Shown here: positions 1 through 9,041 of the stretch, one piece after another
Position numbering within the stretch: the stretch's first letter is position 1
Layout: each line of letters begins with the position of its first letter
NCBI RefSeq assembly: GCF_001687105.1
Contig: NZ_CP014595.1
Coordinates: 558,001 to 622,000 of the forward strand
From: Salipiger sp. CCB-MM3
Lineage (GTDB): Bacteria; Pseudomonadota; Alphaproteobacteria; Rhodobacterales; Rhodobacteraceae
Direction of reading: 5' to 3'
Length of the DNA stretch: 64,000 nucleotides
Position numbers and translations under genes: made by a program
Notes under the pieces: generated by a model
Databases searched by the model: none
Seen by the model: the letters and a program-made list of their open reading frames with translations, nothing else
Told to the model about the DNA's origin: nothing

Positions 1-883
1 GCGTCTCGGGCTTGCGGCCTTCGTCCAGCGGCTTCGGCTCGGCGGGTTCGGGATCGGATTTGACCTCGCCTGCCGGAGTGACCGGAGCCTCGCGCTTGTC
101 GATCCCGGTGGCATCTGCGGGCTCGCCTTCCGACAGCTTAGGCGCATGGGTCTCGGGCTTTGCGTCGCCCTTCTCGTCCGAGCGGTCACGCCACGGCGCG
201 CGCAGCGGCACCTCGGTGCCGTCGATGCGTTTCACCGTGTCGCCAATCGAAGTTGCCAGCGCGACCGAAGCGTTCTGCGCCTCGTCCTTGCCTTCGGTCA
301 GCACCACCGGACCGCCCAGCGGCTCCGAGCCGAAACGACCATTCTGCGGGCCCGGCACTGGCACCTCGCCCGCCGCCATGGCATCAAGGATCTCGGCCAG
401 CTTCTCGCCGGTCAGATCCTCGTAGTAATCCTTGCCGATCTGCGCCATCGGGGCGTTCGAGCAGGCACCGAGGCATTCCACCTCTTCCCACGAGAACTTG
501 CCATCCGCCGAGACCTCATGCGGCTTGGCGGCGATCTTGGCCTTGCAGACCTCCATCAGCTCGCCCGCGCCGCAGATCATGCACGACGTGGTGCCGCAGA
601 TCTGCACATGCGCCACCGAGCCCACCGGCTGCAGCTGGAACATGAAGTAGAAGGTCGCCACTTCCAGCGCGCGGATATAGGCCATGCCCAGCATGTCGGC
701 GACATGCTCGATGGCCGGACGGCTCAGCCAGCCCTCCTGCTCCTGCGCGCGCCACAGCAGCGGAATGATGGCGCTGGCCTGACGGCCCTCAGGATACTTG
801 CTGATCTGCGCCTCGGCCCACTCAAGGTTGGCGGGCGTGAAAGCGAAGCTCTCGGGCTGTTCGTGATGAAGACGGCGCAACAT
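1..883 (-). CDS. nuoE: NADH-quinone oxidoreductase subunit E, partial (3' end beyond window)
   Basis: This is the 24-kDa-type subunit of complex I, which carries the [2Fe-2S] cluster N1a in the NADH-dehydrogenase arm. The visible 294 codons start at an ATG at 883 ([13 protein letters not shown]). The four expected cluster ligands are C96, C101, C137 and C141, in ICGTTSCM and [11 protein letters not shown]. After about residue 165 the protein continues well past the length of E. coli NuoE into a Pro/Ala/Lys-rich tail that runs off the window. Such a C-terminal extension is known for Rhodobacter-type NuoE. It is the last nuo gene seen here, 90 bp after the small lipoprotein gene. Confidence 0.95.
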   Translation of the reverse strand, partial: MLRRLHHEQPESFAFTPANLEWAEAQISKYPEGRQASAIIPLLWRAQEQEGWLSRPAIEHVADMLGMAYIRALEVATFYFMFQLQPVGSVAHVQICGTTSCMICGAGELMEVCKAKIAAKPHEVSADGKFSWEEVECLGACSNAPMAQIGKDYYEDLTGEKLAEILDAMAAGEVPVPGPQNGRFGSEPLGGPVVLTEGKDEAQNASVALATSIGDTVKRIDGTEVPLRAPWRDRSDEKGDAKPETHAPKLSEGEPADATGIDKREAPVTPAGEVKSDPEPAEPKPLDEGRKPET

Positions 884-973
884 GGCAAACGGACCTTCGG
901 TTCATATCATTGGCCGGGGGCGAGGCCGCCGCGGCGTTAGGACGGGGCACCTGCCCCGCCGCTCTTTACTCTC

Positions 974-1306
974 TCAGCCCGCTGCCGGAGCCTCGGCCAT
1001 GACGTCAGCCTCGGGCGCCGGTGCGGCCGGAGTGCAGGTGCCGGTGATCAGACGGACACCGCCGGTGGCATTGGGCTCGGCCACGCCGGTTTTCACCTTG
1101 TAGGACGCGATCTCTTGCACCTGCGCACGGCTCAGGCCGGTCTGCAGTTCGACGGGCAGATAGTCGCTCTCGGTCGAAAGCTCGCAGCCGATCGAGGCCA
1201 CGGCCTCGTCCCATGCGGCGAGTTGCAGGTCGTCCACGCCCTTCGGCGGCATGGTGCAGGCGGTGAGCAGAGCAAGCGCGGACAGCGCGGCAGTGATGCG
1301 GATCAT
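974..1306 (-). CDS. small lipoprotein encoded between nuoD and nuoE
   Basis: This 110-aa protein has a lipoprotein signal peptide: a positively charged start (MIRI), a hydrophobic stretch and the lipobox LLTAC with the lipidated Cys at residue 17. The mature part is predicted to be periplasmic and has an Ala/Pro-rich tail. Its ATG overlaps the nuoD stop by 4 nt (ATGA), so it is translationally coupled to nuoD and should be made together with complex I. I recognise no catalytic motif. Small ORFs at this position occur in Rhodobacteraceae nuo operons, but no function can be assigned. Possible roles are complex I assembly or none related to it. Confidence 0.8.
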   Translation of the reverse strand: MIRITAALSALALLTACTMPPKGVDDLQLAAWDEAVASIGCELSTESDYLPVELQTGLSRAQVQEIASYKVKTGVAEPNATGGVRLITGTCTPAAPAPEADVMAEAPAAG

Positions 1307-2523
1307 CGGTCAACTTCTCCGAAAACAATGTCGAGCGAGCCGAGGATCGCCGCGACGTCGGCCAGCTGGTGGCCTTTGCAAATGTAGTCCATGGCCTGCA
1401 GGTGCAGGAAGCCCGGCGCGCGCAGCTTGGCGCGGTAGGGTTTGTTGCTGCCATCGGCCACGAGGTAGACACCGAACTCGCCCTTGGGCGCCTCGACGCA
1501 GGCGTAAACCTCGCCCGCGGGCACGTGGAACCCTTCGGTGTAGAGTTTGAAGTGGTGGATGAGCGCCTCCATCGAGGTTTTCATCTCGGACCGCTTCGGC
1601 GGGGTGATCTTGCCGCGCGCCAGAACGTCGCCCTGGTTCTCGGGCAGTTTCAGCTTTTCGCAGGCCTGAACCATGATCTTCACGCTCTCGCGCATCTCGG
1701 CCATGCGGACGAGGTAACGGTCATAGCAATCGCCGTTCTTGCCGACGGGGATCTGGAACTCGAACTCGTCGTAGCACTCATAGGGCTGCGCGCGGCGCAG
1801 GTCCCATGCAAGGCCCGACCCGCGCACCATGACACCCGAGAAGCCATGTTCTTGGATGTCTTGCTCGGTCACCACGCCGATGTCGGCGTTGCGCTGCTTG
1901 AAGATGCGGTTCTCAGTCAGCAGATCGTCGATGTCCTGCAGACGCGCGGGGAACTCTTCGCACCAGGTGGCGATGTCGTCGATCAGTTCGGGCGGCAGGT
2001 CCTGGTGAACGCCGCCGGGCCGGAAGTAGGCCGCGTGCAGACGCGCGCCGCAAGCCCGCTCGTAGAAGATCATCAGCTTCTCGCGCTCCTCGAAACCCCA
2101 GAGCGGCGGCGTCAGCGCGCCCACGTCCATGGCCTGCGTGGTCACGTTCAGCAGGTGGTTCAGGATGCGCCCGATCTCGCAGTAAAGCACGCGGATCAGC
2201 TGGGCACGGCGCGGCACCTCGACGTTGCAGAGCTTTTCGATCGCCAGCACCCAGGCGTGTTCCTGGTTCATCGTGCCGACGTAGTCGAGCCGGTCGAAAT
2301 ACGGCAGGTTCTGCAGGTAGGTGCGGCTTTCCATCAGCTTCTCGGTGCCGCGGTGCAGCAGGCCGATGTGCGGATCGCAGCGCTCGACGATCTCGCCGTC
2401 AAGCTCCAGCACGAGGCGCAGCACGCCGTGCGCCGCCGGGTGCTGCGGACCGAAGTTGATGTTGAAGTTGCGGATCTTCTGCTCGCCCGTCAGGGCGTCT
2501 TCGAAACCTTTGGAGCCGTCCAT
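1303..2523 (-). CDS. nuoD: NADH-quinone oxidoreductase subunit D
   Basis: This is the 49-kDa-type subunit, which forms part of the quinone-binding site of complex I with NuoB. The 406-aa length is normal. The N-terminal [18 protein letters not shown] and the following [12 protein letters not shown] are diagnostic, and the C-terminus ([12 protein letters not shown]) is complete. The chosen start is the ATG at 2523, which overlaps the nuoC stop by one base (TGATG). A GTG one codon upstream at 2526 is the alternative. The stop overlaps the next gene by 4 nt, so nuoC, nuoD and the lipoprotein gene form one tightly coupled block. Confidence 0.97.
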   Translation of the reverse strand: MDGSKGFEDALTGEQKIRNFNINFGPQHPAAHGVLRLVLELDGEIVERCDPHIGLLHRGTEKLMESRTYLQNLPYFDRLDYVGTMNQEHAWVLAIEKLCNVEVPRRAQLIRVLYCEIGRILNHLLNVTTQAMDVGALTPPLWGFEEREKLMIFYERACGARLHAAYFRPGGVHQDLPPELIDDIATWCEEFPARLQDIDDLLTENRIFKQRNADIGVVTEQDIQEHGFSGVMVRGSGLAWDLRRAQPYECYDEFEFQIPVGKNGDCYDRYLVRMAEMRESVKIMVQACEKLKLPENQGDVLARGKITPPKRSEMKTSMEALIHHFKLYTEGFHVPAGEVYACVEAPKGEFGVYLVADGSNKPYRAKLRAPGFLHLQAMDYICKGHQLADVAAILGSLDIVFGEVDR

Positions 2524-3134
2524 CACTTCGCCTCCTCCTCGGCCTTTTCATCGCCGGGCAGCACGTATTGCGCACCTTCCCACGGCGACATGAAATCGAA
2601 CTGGCGGTATTCCTGCACCAGTTTCACCGGCTCATAGACCACACGCTTCAGCTCTTCGTCGTAGCGCACCTCGACATAGCCCGTGGTCGGGAAGTCCTTG
2701 CGCAGCGGGTGGCCGCGGAAGCCATAGTCGGTGAGGATGCGGCGCAGGTCCGGGTGGCCCGAGAAGAGGATGCCGAACATGTCGAACACCTCGCGCTCCA
2801 GCCAGTTGGCCGAGGGGTGCACCGAGGTGATCGAGGGCACGATCTCATCCTCGCGCACCGAGACGCGCAGGCGGATGCGGTGGTTCTGGTACATCGACAG
2901 CAGGTGATAGACCACGTCGAACCGCTTGGGCCGGTCCGGGTAGTCCACCGCGGTGATATCCACCAGCGACGAGAAGCGGCAGGTCGGGTCGCTGCGGAGA
3001 AACTCCACCAGCCCGCCGATGTTGGCAGGCGCGACGTCGACGTTGAGCTCGTCGTGAGTGACGTCCCAGGCCACCACGCAATCGGGGCGTTTCACCTCGA
3101 TGTGGGCGCCAAGTTCGTTCAGTGCTTTGGTCAT
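2523..3134 (-). CDS. nuoC: NADH-quinone oxidoreductase subunit C
   Basis: This is the 30-kDa-type peripheral subunit of complex I, joining the connecting arm. It has 203 aa. The family signature is clear in the region ending [18 protein letters not shown], and [11 protein letters not shown] lies shortly before it. It is a separate gene, not the NuoCD fusion seen in enterobacteria. It starts at ATG 3134, 19 bp after nuoB, and its stop overlaps the start of nuoD. Confidence 0.97.
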   Translation of the reverse strand: MTKALNELGAHIEVKRPDCVVAWDVTHDELNVDVAPANIGGLVEFLRSDPTCRFSSLVDITAVDYPDRPKRFDVVYHLLSMYQNHRIRLRVSVREDEIVPSITSVHPSANWLEREVFDMFGILFSGHPDLRRILTDYGFRGHPLRKDFPTTGYVEVRYDEELKRVVYEPVKLVQEYRQFDFMSPWEGAQYVLPGDEKAEEEAK

Positions 3135-3153
3135 GATCCCCTCCCGCGAAGGC

Positions 3154-3687
3154 TCAGCGCACGATCGTGCCGGTGCGGCGGATTTTCTTCTGCAGCGCCA
3201 TCAGCCCGTAGAGCAGCGCCTCTGCCGTCGGCGGGCAGCCGGGCACGTAGACGTCGACGGGCACGACCCGGTCGCAGCCGCGCACCACGGAATAGCTGTA
3301 GTGGTAATAGCCGCCGCCGTTGGCGCAGGACCCCATCGAGATCACATAGCGCGGCTCGGGCATCTGGTCGTAGACCTTGCGCAGCGCCGGAGCCATCTTG
3401 TTGGTCAGCGTGCCCGCAACGATCATCAGGTCCGACTGGCGCGGCGAGGCGCGCGGCGCGGTGCCGAAACGCTCGAGGTCGTAGCGCGGCATCGAGGTCT
3501 GCATCATCTCGACCGCGCAGCAGGCCAGACCGAAGGTCATCCAATGCAGAGAGCCGGTGCGGGCCCAGTTGATCACATCATCGACGGAGGTCAGCAGAAA
3601 GCCTTTGTCCTGCAGCTCGCGGTTCAGCGCCTGCGTGGCTACCTCGCGATCTCCCCCGGCGGTATTGAGGCCGGTCGTCACTCCCAT
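3154..3687 (-). CDS. nuoB: NADH-quinone oxidoreductase subunit B
   Basis: NuoB carries the terminal [4Fe-4S] cluster N2 that passes electrons to quinone. The ligand motifs are present: the tandem cysteines in [11 protein letters not shown], the cysteine in [12 protein letters not shown] and the one in [14 protein letters not shown]. The 177-aa frame chosen begins [12 protein letters not shown] at 3687, and an in-frame ATG seven codons upstream (3708) is an alternative. Either start lies inside the end of nuoA, so the two genes overlap. Confidence 0.96.
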   Translation of the reverse strand: MGVTTGLNTAGGDREVATQALNRELQDKGFLLTSVDDVINWARTGSLHWMTFGLACCAVEMMQTSMPRYDLERFGTAPRASPRQSDLMIVAGTLTNKMAPALRKVYDQMPEPRYVISMGSCANGGGYYHYSYSVVRGCDRVVPVDVYVPGCPPTAEALLYGLMALQKKIRRTGTIVR

Positions 3688-4034
3688 TCGAGCGCCCCTT
3701 TCTTCCATTCGTAGGCAAAGCCCGCGGTCAGCACCGCAAGGAACACCATCATCGACCAGAAGCCGACCATGCTCACATCCTTGAACGCGGTGGCCCAGGG
3801 GAAGAGGAAGGCGATCTCGAGATCGAAGATGATGAACAGGATCGACACCAGATAGAACCGGACGTCGAATTTCATCCGCGCATCATCGAAAGCGTTGAAC
3901 CCGCATTCATATGCCGAGACTTTTTCGGGGTCAGGGCTGCGCACCGCCAGCACGACGGCCGCAAGGATAAGCACGAGACCGAGGCCAACGGCGACGGCGA
4001 GGAACACGAGGATGGGAAGATATTCCCGCAGCAT
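3678..4034 (-). CDS. nuoA: NADH-quinone oxidoreductase subunit A
   Basis: This is a small membrane subunit of complex I and the first gene of the nuo operon. The 118-aa product, starting [18 protein letters not shown], has the three expected hydrophobic helices and the conserved [20 protein letters not shown] loop between helices 1 and 2. The start at ATG 4034 puts the first helix at the N-terminus. An upstream in-frame start would add 13 polar residues with no family support. The 3' end overlaps nuoB. Confidence 0.95.
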   Translation of the reverse strand: MLREYLPILVFLAVAVGLGLVLILAAVVLAVRSPDPEKVSAYECGFNAFDDARMKFDVRFYLVSILFIIFDLEIAFLFPWATAFKDVSMVGFWSMMVFLAVLTAGFAYEWKKGALEWE

Positions 4035-4112
4035 CTCGTCCAAGATGTGGCTCCTTTGCGAGGCGCACCGCAAGCGGCGCGGAGACCATGGCTTTGTTGC
4101 CTTGCTGTGAGT

Positions 4113-4141
4113 GACTTATCGCTGAGTGCGGTCCGGGTCAA
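4113..4141 (-). promoter_or_regulatory. candidate promoter of the nuo operon
   Basis: Reading the minus strand, TTGACC (4141-4136) is followed after 17 bp by TAAGTC (4118-4113), about 80 nt upstream of nuoA. This is a plausible housekeeping promoter, but the -10 match is weak. The rest of the 387-bp gap 4035-4421 is relatively AT-rich around 4150-4260. I find no convincing gene in it; a 67-codon minus-strand frame at 4215-4418 has no recognisable features. Confidence 0.35.
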
Positions 4142-4421
4142 CAACGGCCCAAGTTATTCACGAATGATGAAAATCTCGTCATTTCATGGAGATACCCCTT
4201 CTTACGTTGGGTAATCACTGATGTTTCGACATTTTTTCCGTCGACCGTTGCATACATTCTGCGCGGACACGCAGATTCAGGCCCTCAGAAGCGCCAAAGA
4301 AAACGCCAAACGCGGGGAGCCGGCTGGCAGCCCGTTTTTTCGGTCGACTTAGGTGTTCGGCAGCCAGCGCGCGCAATGCGCTGTCAGCCGGTCGCGCCGC
4401 CGTGATGGCCGCGCGCAACGC

Positions 4422-5213
4422 TTATTGTTCGGATTTGGTCGCCCATGGGGCCGGGCGCTTGTCGAAGAAAGCAGCGATGCCCTCCTGCGCCTCGGCGGTC
4501 TCCCAGCGCGCCGCCAGCGCGTCGATCGCCATATCCACCTGCGCCGCGCTCACCTGCCCCACAAGCGCGTTCAGCAGCGCCTTGCTCTCGCGCACCGCAC
4601 CGGGCGCGCAGGCGAGATAGGGCGCCACCTCGGCCTCGACCGCCGCCTCCAAACCCTCCGGCGCCACAACGCGGTTCAGCAGGTTCAGGCGGCGCGCCTC
4701 CTCGGCGCCGAAAATCTTCGCGTTCATAAACACTTCGCGCGCCGCCGCGCCGCCCATACGGGCGATCACATAGGGGCCGATATTGGCCGGAAGCAGCCCC
4801 AGCCGCGTCTCGGTGAACCCGAATTTCGCGCCCTCGACGCCGACCACCATGTCGCAGACCGAGATCAGCCCCATGCCGCCGCCAAAGGCGTTGCCCTGCA
4901 CCCGCCCGATCAGGGGCTGCGGCAGCGCCGCCAGCGCGCCAAGCGCCTCGGCGATGCGCTGCGATTCCGTGCGCCGCGTGGCGCTGTCCATCGCGAACTG
5001 CGCCCGCATCCACGCCAGATCGCCGCCCGCGCAGAAGGTCGGCCCCTCGGCACACAGCACCACCAAGCGCACGCTCTCCTCCGCCGCGAGAAGCGCCGCT
5101 GCAGCCACAAGCTCGCGCATCATCTCAGCCGACAGCGCATTGTGCTTTTCGGGCCGATTCAGCCGCAGTTCGGCGACGCCGCGCGCGTCGATCTCGGTCT
5201 CGATCAGGGCCAT
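4422..5213 (-). CDS. liuC: enoyl-CoA hydratase/isomerase family, probable methylglutaconyl-CoA hydratase
   Basis: This 263-aa crotonase-fold protein starts MALIETEIDARG at 5213. Family landmarks are LNRPEKHNALSAEMM near the N-terminus, the oxyanion-hole segment FCAGGDLAWM, and the second one GNAFGGGMGL. Position identifies the likely substrate: it is the last gene of a leucine-degradation operon that also encodes isovaleryl-CoA dehydrogenase, methylcrotonyl-CoA carboxylase and HMG-CoA lyase. Hydration of 3-methylglutaconyl-CoA to HMG-CoA is the one step those genes leave open. The specificity is inferred from context, not from residues. Confidence 0.88.
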   Translation of the reverse strand: MALIETEIDARGVAELRLNRPEKHNALSAEMMRELVAAAALLAAEESVRLVVLCAEGPTFCAGGDLAWMRAQFAMDSATRRTESQRIAEALGALAALPQPLIGRVQGNAFGGGMGLISVCDMVVGVEGAKFGFTETRLGLLPANIGPYVIARMGGAAAREVFMNAKIFGAEEARRLNLLNRVVAPEGLEAAVEAEVAPYLACAPGAVRESKALLNALVGQVSAAQVDMAIDALAARWETAEAQEGIAAFFDKRPAPWATKSEQ

Positions 5214-5214
5214 C

Positions 5215-5361
5215 TCAGGCATCCTCCATCTTCGCGGCGATCCGCGCCGCCGCCACTTCGGGATTGGCAAGGGCGGTGTCGATCCGCTGATCTGTGCCCT
5301 GCCAAACTGTATCGTCAATGGCCCCGACATCGCTCCAGTGCGACCGCCGCAAGCCCCGCAA
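5215..5361 (-). CDS. possible 48-aa ORF between liuE and liuC (weak)
   Basis: The 160-bp gap between HMG-CoA lyase and the enoyl-CoA hydratase holds a short open frame that can begin at TTG 5361 (or TTG 5352) and ends at TGA 5215, one base before the liuC ATG. Its C-terminal half, RIDTALANPEVAAARIAAKM, looks like a normal helix with GC-rich third positions. The N-terminal half does not look coding. It could be a real small protein, the eroded end of a gene, or chance. There is no recognised family. Confidence 0.25.
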   Translation of the reverse strand: MRGLRRSHWSDVGAIDDTVWQGTDQRIDTALANPEVAAARIAAKMEDA

Positions 5362-5373
5362 GCCCCGTCATAC

Positions 5374-6228
5374 TCAGCCCGTGCGCATGGCGCGCGCCAG
5401 CGCCGCCGCCTCTGCCAGCACGGCAGGATCAAGGCCCGTCTCATATCCCAGTGCCGCCAGCCGCTCCGCCACCGCCTCGGTCGCCACATTGCCCGCTGCC
5501 CCCGGCGCATAGGGGCAGCCGCCGAGCCCGCCCACCGCCGCGTCAAAGACCCGCAGCCCCATGGCCAGCGACGCCTCGATATTGTCGAGCGCCCGCCCCC
5601 CGGTATCGTGGAAATGCCCGGCAAGCTGGGCTGGCGGCACCACATCCGACACCGCCGCGAGCATGGCGCGCACCGCCTCGGGCGTGCCGCGCCCGATGGT
5701 GTCGCCGAGCGAGATCTCATAGCAGCCCATGTGATGCAGCGCCCGCGCCACATGCGCCACCGCCTCGGGCGCCACCGCGCCATCGTAGGGGCATTCCACC
5801 ACGCAAGAGACATAGCCGCGCAGCGGCAGCCCCGCCGCCCGCGCCGCCTCGGCGACAGGGCGGAAGCGCTCGAGGCTCTCGGCGATCGAGGCATTAATAT
5901 TGGCGCGGCTGAACCCCTCGGAGGCCGAGCCGAAGATCGCCACCTCGTCCACCTGCGCCGCCAGCGCCGCCTCCAGCCCCTTCATGTTGGGTGTCAGCGC
6001 CGCATAGGACACGCCCGGCGCGCGGGTGATCCCGGCCATCACTTCGGCCGAGGTCGCCATCTGCGGCACCCATTTGGGGCTGACGAAACTGGCGCATTCG
6101 ATGCGCCGGAAGCCCGCCCGGCTGAGACAATCGACCAGCGCAATCTTCTCCTCCGCCGGGATCATCCGCGCCTCATTCTGCAGCCCGTCCCGCGGCCCGA
6201 CCTCGAAGATCTCGACGAATTCACCCAT
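5374..6228 (-). CDS. liuE: hydroxymethylglutaryl-CoA lyase
   Basis: This enzyme cleaves HMG-CoA to acetoacetate and acetyl-CoA, the last step of leucine degradation. The 284-aa protein has the DRE-TIM metallolyase start EVGPRDGLQNE, the metal/substrate segment SLGDTIGRGTPE, HFHDTGG for metal binding, and the signature GGLGGCPYAPGAAGN that contains the active-site cysteine. It lies 66 bp after the glutathione transferase gene in the same operon. The gap contains a short string, TTTGCCAAATACGCATGG, resembling part of the local intergenic repeats. Confidence 0.96.
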   Translation of the reverse strand: MGEFVEIFEVGPRDGLQNEARMIPAEEKIALVDCLSRAGFRRIECASFVSPKWVPQMATSAEVMAGITRAPGVSYAALTPNMKGLEAALAAQVDEVAIFGSASEGFSRANINASIAESLERFRPVAEAARAAGLPLRGYVSCVVECPYDGAVAPEAVAHVARALHHMGCYEISLGDTIGRGTPEAVRAMLAAVSDVVPPAQLAGHFHDTGGRALDNIEASLAMGLRVFDAAVGGLGGCPYAPGAAGNVATEAVAERLAALGYETGLDPAVLAEAAALARAMRTG

Positions 6229-6294
6229 CCTGCGCCCCTTCTTCTCTTTGCCAAATACGCATGGCCCCGCGCCCGCCCAAGGGCGCTGCGCCGC

Positions 6295-6957
6295 TCAGAC
6301 CTCCGGCAGATCCCACGCCGGATAGAAATCGCGCCGATACAACCGCGCCCCTTCGTCGGGCAACGAGCGTTGAAACGCCTCGCGCGCGGTGATCCGCCCG
6401 TACCAGGCCTGCAGGTGAGCCAGCCCCTCGGTGCTGCGGAAATGCCGCCCGATATAGACCGCCTGCCCCACCGCGATATCCGCCGCCGAAAAGCCCTGCA
6501 GCAGATAGTCCCCGCTCTGCGCCAGCCGCGCCTCGATCGCCTCGAAACATTTGCCCAGACGCGCCGCCTCCAGCTGCATGATGATCGGCGAGCGCATGGC
6601 GTCCTCGCGCAGCATCAGATGCTGCTGGGTGAGCGCCGCGCCGTGGTGGCTCATGGTTTCGGCAAAATGCAGCCAGACGAGATAGTCGCGCCGCTCAGCA
6701 TCGCCGCGCAGCCGCCCGAGCCCGCTACCCGGGTAAAGCTCGCACAGATACTCGAGGATGGCGCCGGACTCGAACATGGTCTCGCCGCCGATCTCCAGCG
6801 CCGGCACCCGCCCGGCGGGCGAGCGTGTCAGATACGCCTCGCGCCGCAACGACTTGTCGAACCGCTCGGTCACCAGCTCATAGGGCAGACCCAGCTCTTC
6901 GAGCAGCCACAGCACCCGCATCGAGCGTGACTGCGGCACATGATGCAGACGGATCAT
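6295..6957 (-). CDS. glutathione S-transferase family protein inside the leucine operon
   Basis: This 220-aa protein has an N-terminal thioredoxin-like GST domain (RLHHVPQSRSMRVLWLLEEL, then GRVPALEIGGETMFESGAI with the glutathione-binding ES pair) and an all-helical C-terminal domain. Its ATG overlaps the liuD stop by 4 nt, so it is co-translated with methylcrotonyl-CoA carboxylase. No GST step exists in the classical leucine pathway. A role in removing reactive enoyl-CoA or aldehyde by-products is a guess from position. Confidence 0.9.
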   Translation of the reverse strand: MIRLHHVPQSRSMRVLWLLEELGLPYELVTERFDKSLRREAYLTRSPAGRVPALEIGGETMFESGAILEYLCELYPGSGLGRLRGDAERRDYLVWLHFAETMSHHGAALTQQHLMLREDAMRSPIIMQLEAARLGKCFEAIEARLAQSGDYLLQGFSAADIAVGQAVYIGRHFRSTEGLAHLQAWYGRITAREAFQRSLPDEGARLYRRDFYPAWDLPEV

Positions 6958-8894
6958 GCGTCTTCCTCTTCGAGCCGGATCAGCGCGGCCCCGGCCTCGA
7001 CCTGCGCGCCCGCTTCGACCAGCACCTCTGCCACGGTGCCATCGCGCGAAGCGCGCAGCGTGTGCTCCATCTTCATCGCTTCGAGCAGCGCCAGCCGGTC
7101 GCCAGCGGTGACCTGCGCCCCCGCCTCGGCAAAGACCGCGACCACCTTGCCCGGCATCGGCGCCTCCACCAGATTGCCCCCCGCACCGGCGTCCGCCGCC
7201 CGCGCCAGCGGGTCGATCAGCTCAAAGCGCAGGCCATAGTGGGCAAAGACGGTCACATGGCCATCCTCGCGGAAATGCCCCGCCGCCGGGCGCCCGCCAA
7301 AGCGCCAGCGCCCGCCGAAACGCTCGGCCAGCACGGTCGCCCCCGGCACGTCGATCTCCACCAGATCCGGGCCTTTCGCGCGCAGCACACAGGCCAGATC
7401 CTCGCCCTCGTGCCGCAACAGCAGCGTGCGCGCCAGCGGCGCCCAGAGCGTGAAGCCGCTCTCCCAGCCCGACGCACCATCCAGCCCCGCCAGCACCAGC
7501 GCCGCCTCGGCGACCACCTGAGCCGCCAGCTCCGGCTCGGCCACCAGCGCCTCGAGATCGCGCCCGATGAGCCCGGTGTCGACCTCTCCGGCGGCAAAGC
7601 CCGGATGCTCGGCCAGCGCGCCGAGAAAACTAAGGTTGGTCACCGTCCCGGCCACCCGCGTCTGCCGCAGCCCCTGCGCCAGCTTGCGCAGCGCCGCCGC
7701 GCGGCTTGGCCCGTGCACGATCAGCTTGGCGATCATCGGGTCGTAATGCGGCGAGATCACATCGCCCGACCGCACGCCGCTGTCAGACCGCAGGCTCGGC
7801 GGAAACTCCAGATGCGACAGCCGCCCCGTCGCGGGCAGGAAGCCCGCGGGCACATCCTCGGCATAAAGCCGCGCCTCGAAGGCATGACCGGTGATCGACA
7901 GCTCCTCCTGCGCCAGCGGCAACGGCTCGCCGCCCGCCACGCGCAGTTGCCATTCCACGAGGTCGACGCCGGTGATCGCCTCGGTCACCGGGTGTTCGAC
8001 CTGCAGCCGGGTGTTCATCTCCATGAACCAGAAGCCATCGGGCCGCAGCCCCTCCGAGCCGTCGACGATGAACTCCACCGTGCCCGCGCCCTTGTAGCCG
8101 ATCGCCTCGGCGGCCCGCACAGCGGCGGCCCCCATGGCGGCGCGCATCTGCTCGCCCATACCCGGCGCGGGGGCTTCCTCGATCACCTTCTGATGGCGCC
8201 GCTGCAGTGAGCAGTCGCGCTCGAAAAGATGCACCGCTTTGTCGCCATCGCCAAAGACCTGCACCTCGATATGGCGCGGCGCGGTGATGAACTTCTCGAT
8301 CAGCACCGCCTCATTGCCGAAGGCGCCACGCGCCTCGGCCTTGGCCCCTTCCAGCGCAGTTGCGAAGTCTGCCGCGCTCTCGACCAGCCGCATGCCCTTG
8401 CCACCGCCGCCCGCGACGGCCTTAATCAGCACCGGATAGCCGATGGCCTCGGCCTCGCGCGCCAGCCGCGCCGGGTCCTGATCCTCGCCAAGATAGCCCG
8501 GCACCACCGGCACACCGGCCTCATCCATCAGCCGCTTGGCCGCATCCTTCAGCCCCATCGCCCGGATCGCCCGCGCCGAGGGTCCGACAAAGATCAGCCC
8601 CGCCGCCTCCACCGCCTCGACGAACTCGGGGTTCTCCGAGAGAAACCCATAACCCGGATGGATCGCGCCCGCCCCTGTGGCCAGCGCCGCCTCGATGATC
8701 CGCTCGCCTTTCAGGTAGCTCTCCGAAGGCGCCGCACCGCCGATAGAGACCGCCATATCGGCCTCGGCCACATGCTGCGCGCCGGCATCCGCCTCGGAAT
8801 AGACGGCCACAGTCCGCAGCCCGAGCGCCCGCGCGCTGCGCATGACCCGGCAGGCAATCTCGCCCCTATTGGCAATCAGCAGAGTGTCAAACAT
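6954..8894 (-). CDS. liuD: methylcrotonyl-CoA carboxylase, biotin-carboxylase/BCCP subunit
   Basis: This is the alpha subunit of the biotin-dependent carboxylase that converts 3-methylcrotonyl-CoA to 3-methylglutaconyl-CoA. The 646-aa product begins MFDTLLIANRGEIACRVMRS. It has the biotin-carboxylase ATP-grasp loop (AGGGGKGMRLVE), the catalytic segment EMNTRLQVEHPVTE, and a C-terminal biotinyl domain with LLEAMKMEHTLRA, the Lys being the biotin site. An in-frame upstream extension to 8978 is rejected because it would translate the intergenic repeat. The partner beta subunit lies upstream, separated by that repeat. Confidence 0.96.
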   Translation of the reverse strand: MFDTLLIANRGEIACRVMRSARALGLRTVAVYSEADAGAQHVAEADMAVSIGGAAPSESYLKGERIIEAALATGAGAIHPGYGFLSENPEFVEAVEAAGLIFVGPSARAIRAMGLKDAAKRLMDEAGVPVVPGYLGEDQDPARLAREAEAIGYPVLIKAVAGGGGKGMRLVESAADFATALEGAKAEARGAFGNEAVLIEKFITAPRHIEVQVFGDGDKAVHLFERDCSLQRRHQKVIEEAPAPGMGEQMRAAMGAAAVRAAEAIGYKGAGTVEFIVDGSEGLRPDGFWFMEMNTRLQVEHPVTEAITGVDLVEWQLRVAGGEPLPLAQEELSITGHAFEARLYAEDVPAGFLPATGRLSHLEFPPSLRSDSGVRSGDVISPHYDPMIAKLIVHGPSRAAALRKLAQGLRQTRVAGTVTNLSFLGALAEHPGFAAGEVDTGLIGRDLEALVAEPELAAQVVAEAALVLAGLDGASGWESGFTLWAPLARTLLLRHEGEDLACVLRAKGPDLVEIDVPGATVLAERFGGRWRFGGRPAAGHFREDGHVTVFAHYGLRFELIDPLARAADAGAGGNLVEAPMPGKVVAVFAEAGAQVTAGDRLALLEAMKMEHTLRASRDGTVAEVLVEAGAQVEAGAALIRLEEEDA

Positions 8895-8915
8895 CACGCC
8901 CTCCAAGCCCGTCAC

Positions 8916-8977
8916 GGCTTCGTCTAGACAAAAATATCCCGGGGGAGTCGCCGCAGGCGACGGGGGCGGAGCCCCCA
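8916..8977. repeat. intergenic GC-rich repeat, GTCTAGAC variant
   Basis: The gap between liuB and liuD holds GCTTCGTCTAGAC, then AAAAATATCCCGGGGGAG, then two small hairpins (TCGCCGCAGGCGA and GGGGGCGGAGCCCCC). The same order of blocks, inverted, occurs at 41762-41833. The core ATATCCCGGGG is also shared with copies at 19496-19610, 33264-33324 and 52399-52540. It appears to be a REP-like non-coding element inserted within the operon. It could act as an mRNA processing or stability element between the two carboxylase subunit genes. Confidence 0.75.
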
Positions 8978-9041
8978 ACCTGCCTGGATGCGCGCCCGCG
9001 GCCCGCGCGAGCAGAGCCCCCTCTCACCTCAGCCCGCCCCA

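Noticed and set aside
4215..4418. 67-codon minus-strand frame upstream of nuoA
   Set aside because: Arg/Ala-rich composition typical of chance frames in high-GC DNA, no ribosome site, no recognised family.
4422..5894. One long 490-codon frame covering the hydratase and part of the lyase gene
   Set aside because: Only the last 263 codons are the real hydratase; the upstream part is a shadow of liuE in another frame with Arg/Trp-rich sequence.
8895..8978. N-terminal extension of liuD
   Set aside because: It would translate the intergenic repeat; the biotin-carboxylase domain starts at the ATG at 8894.
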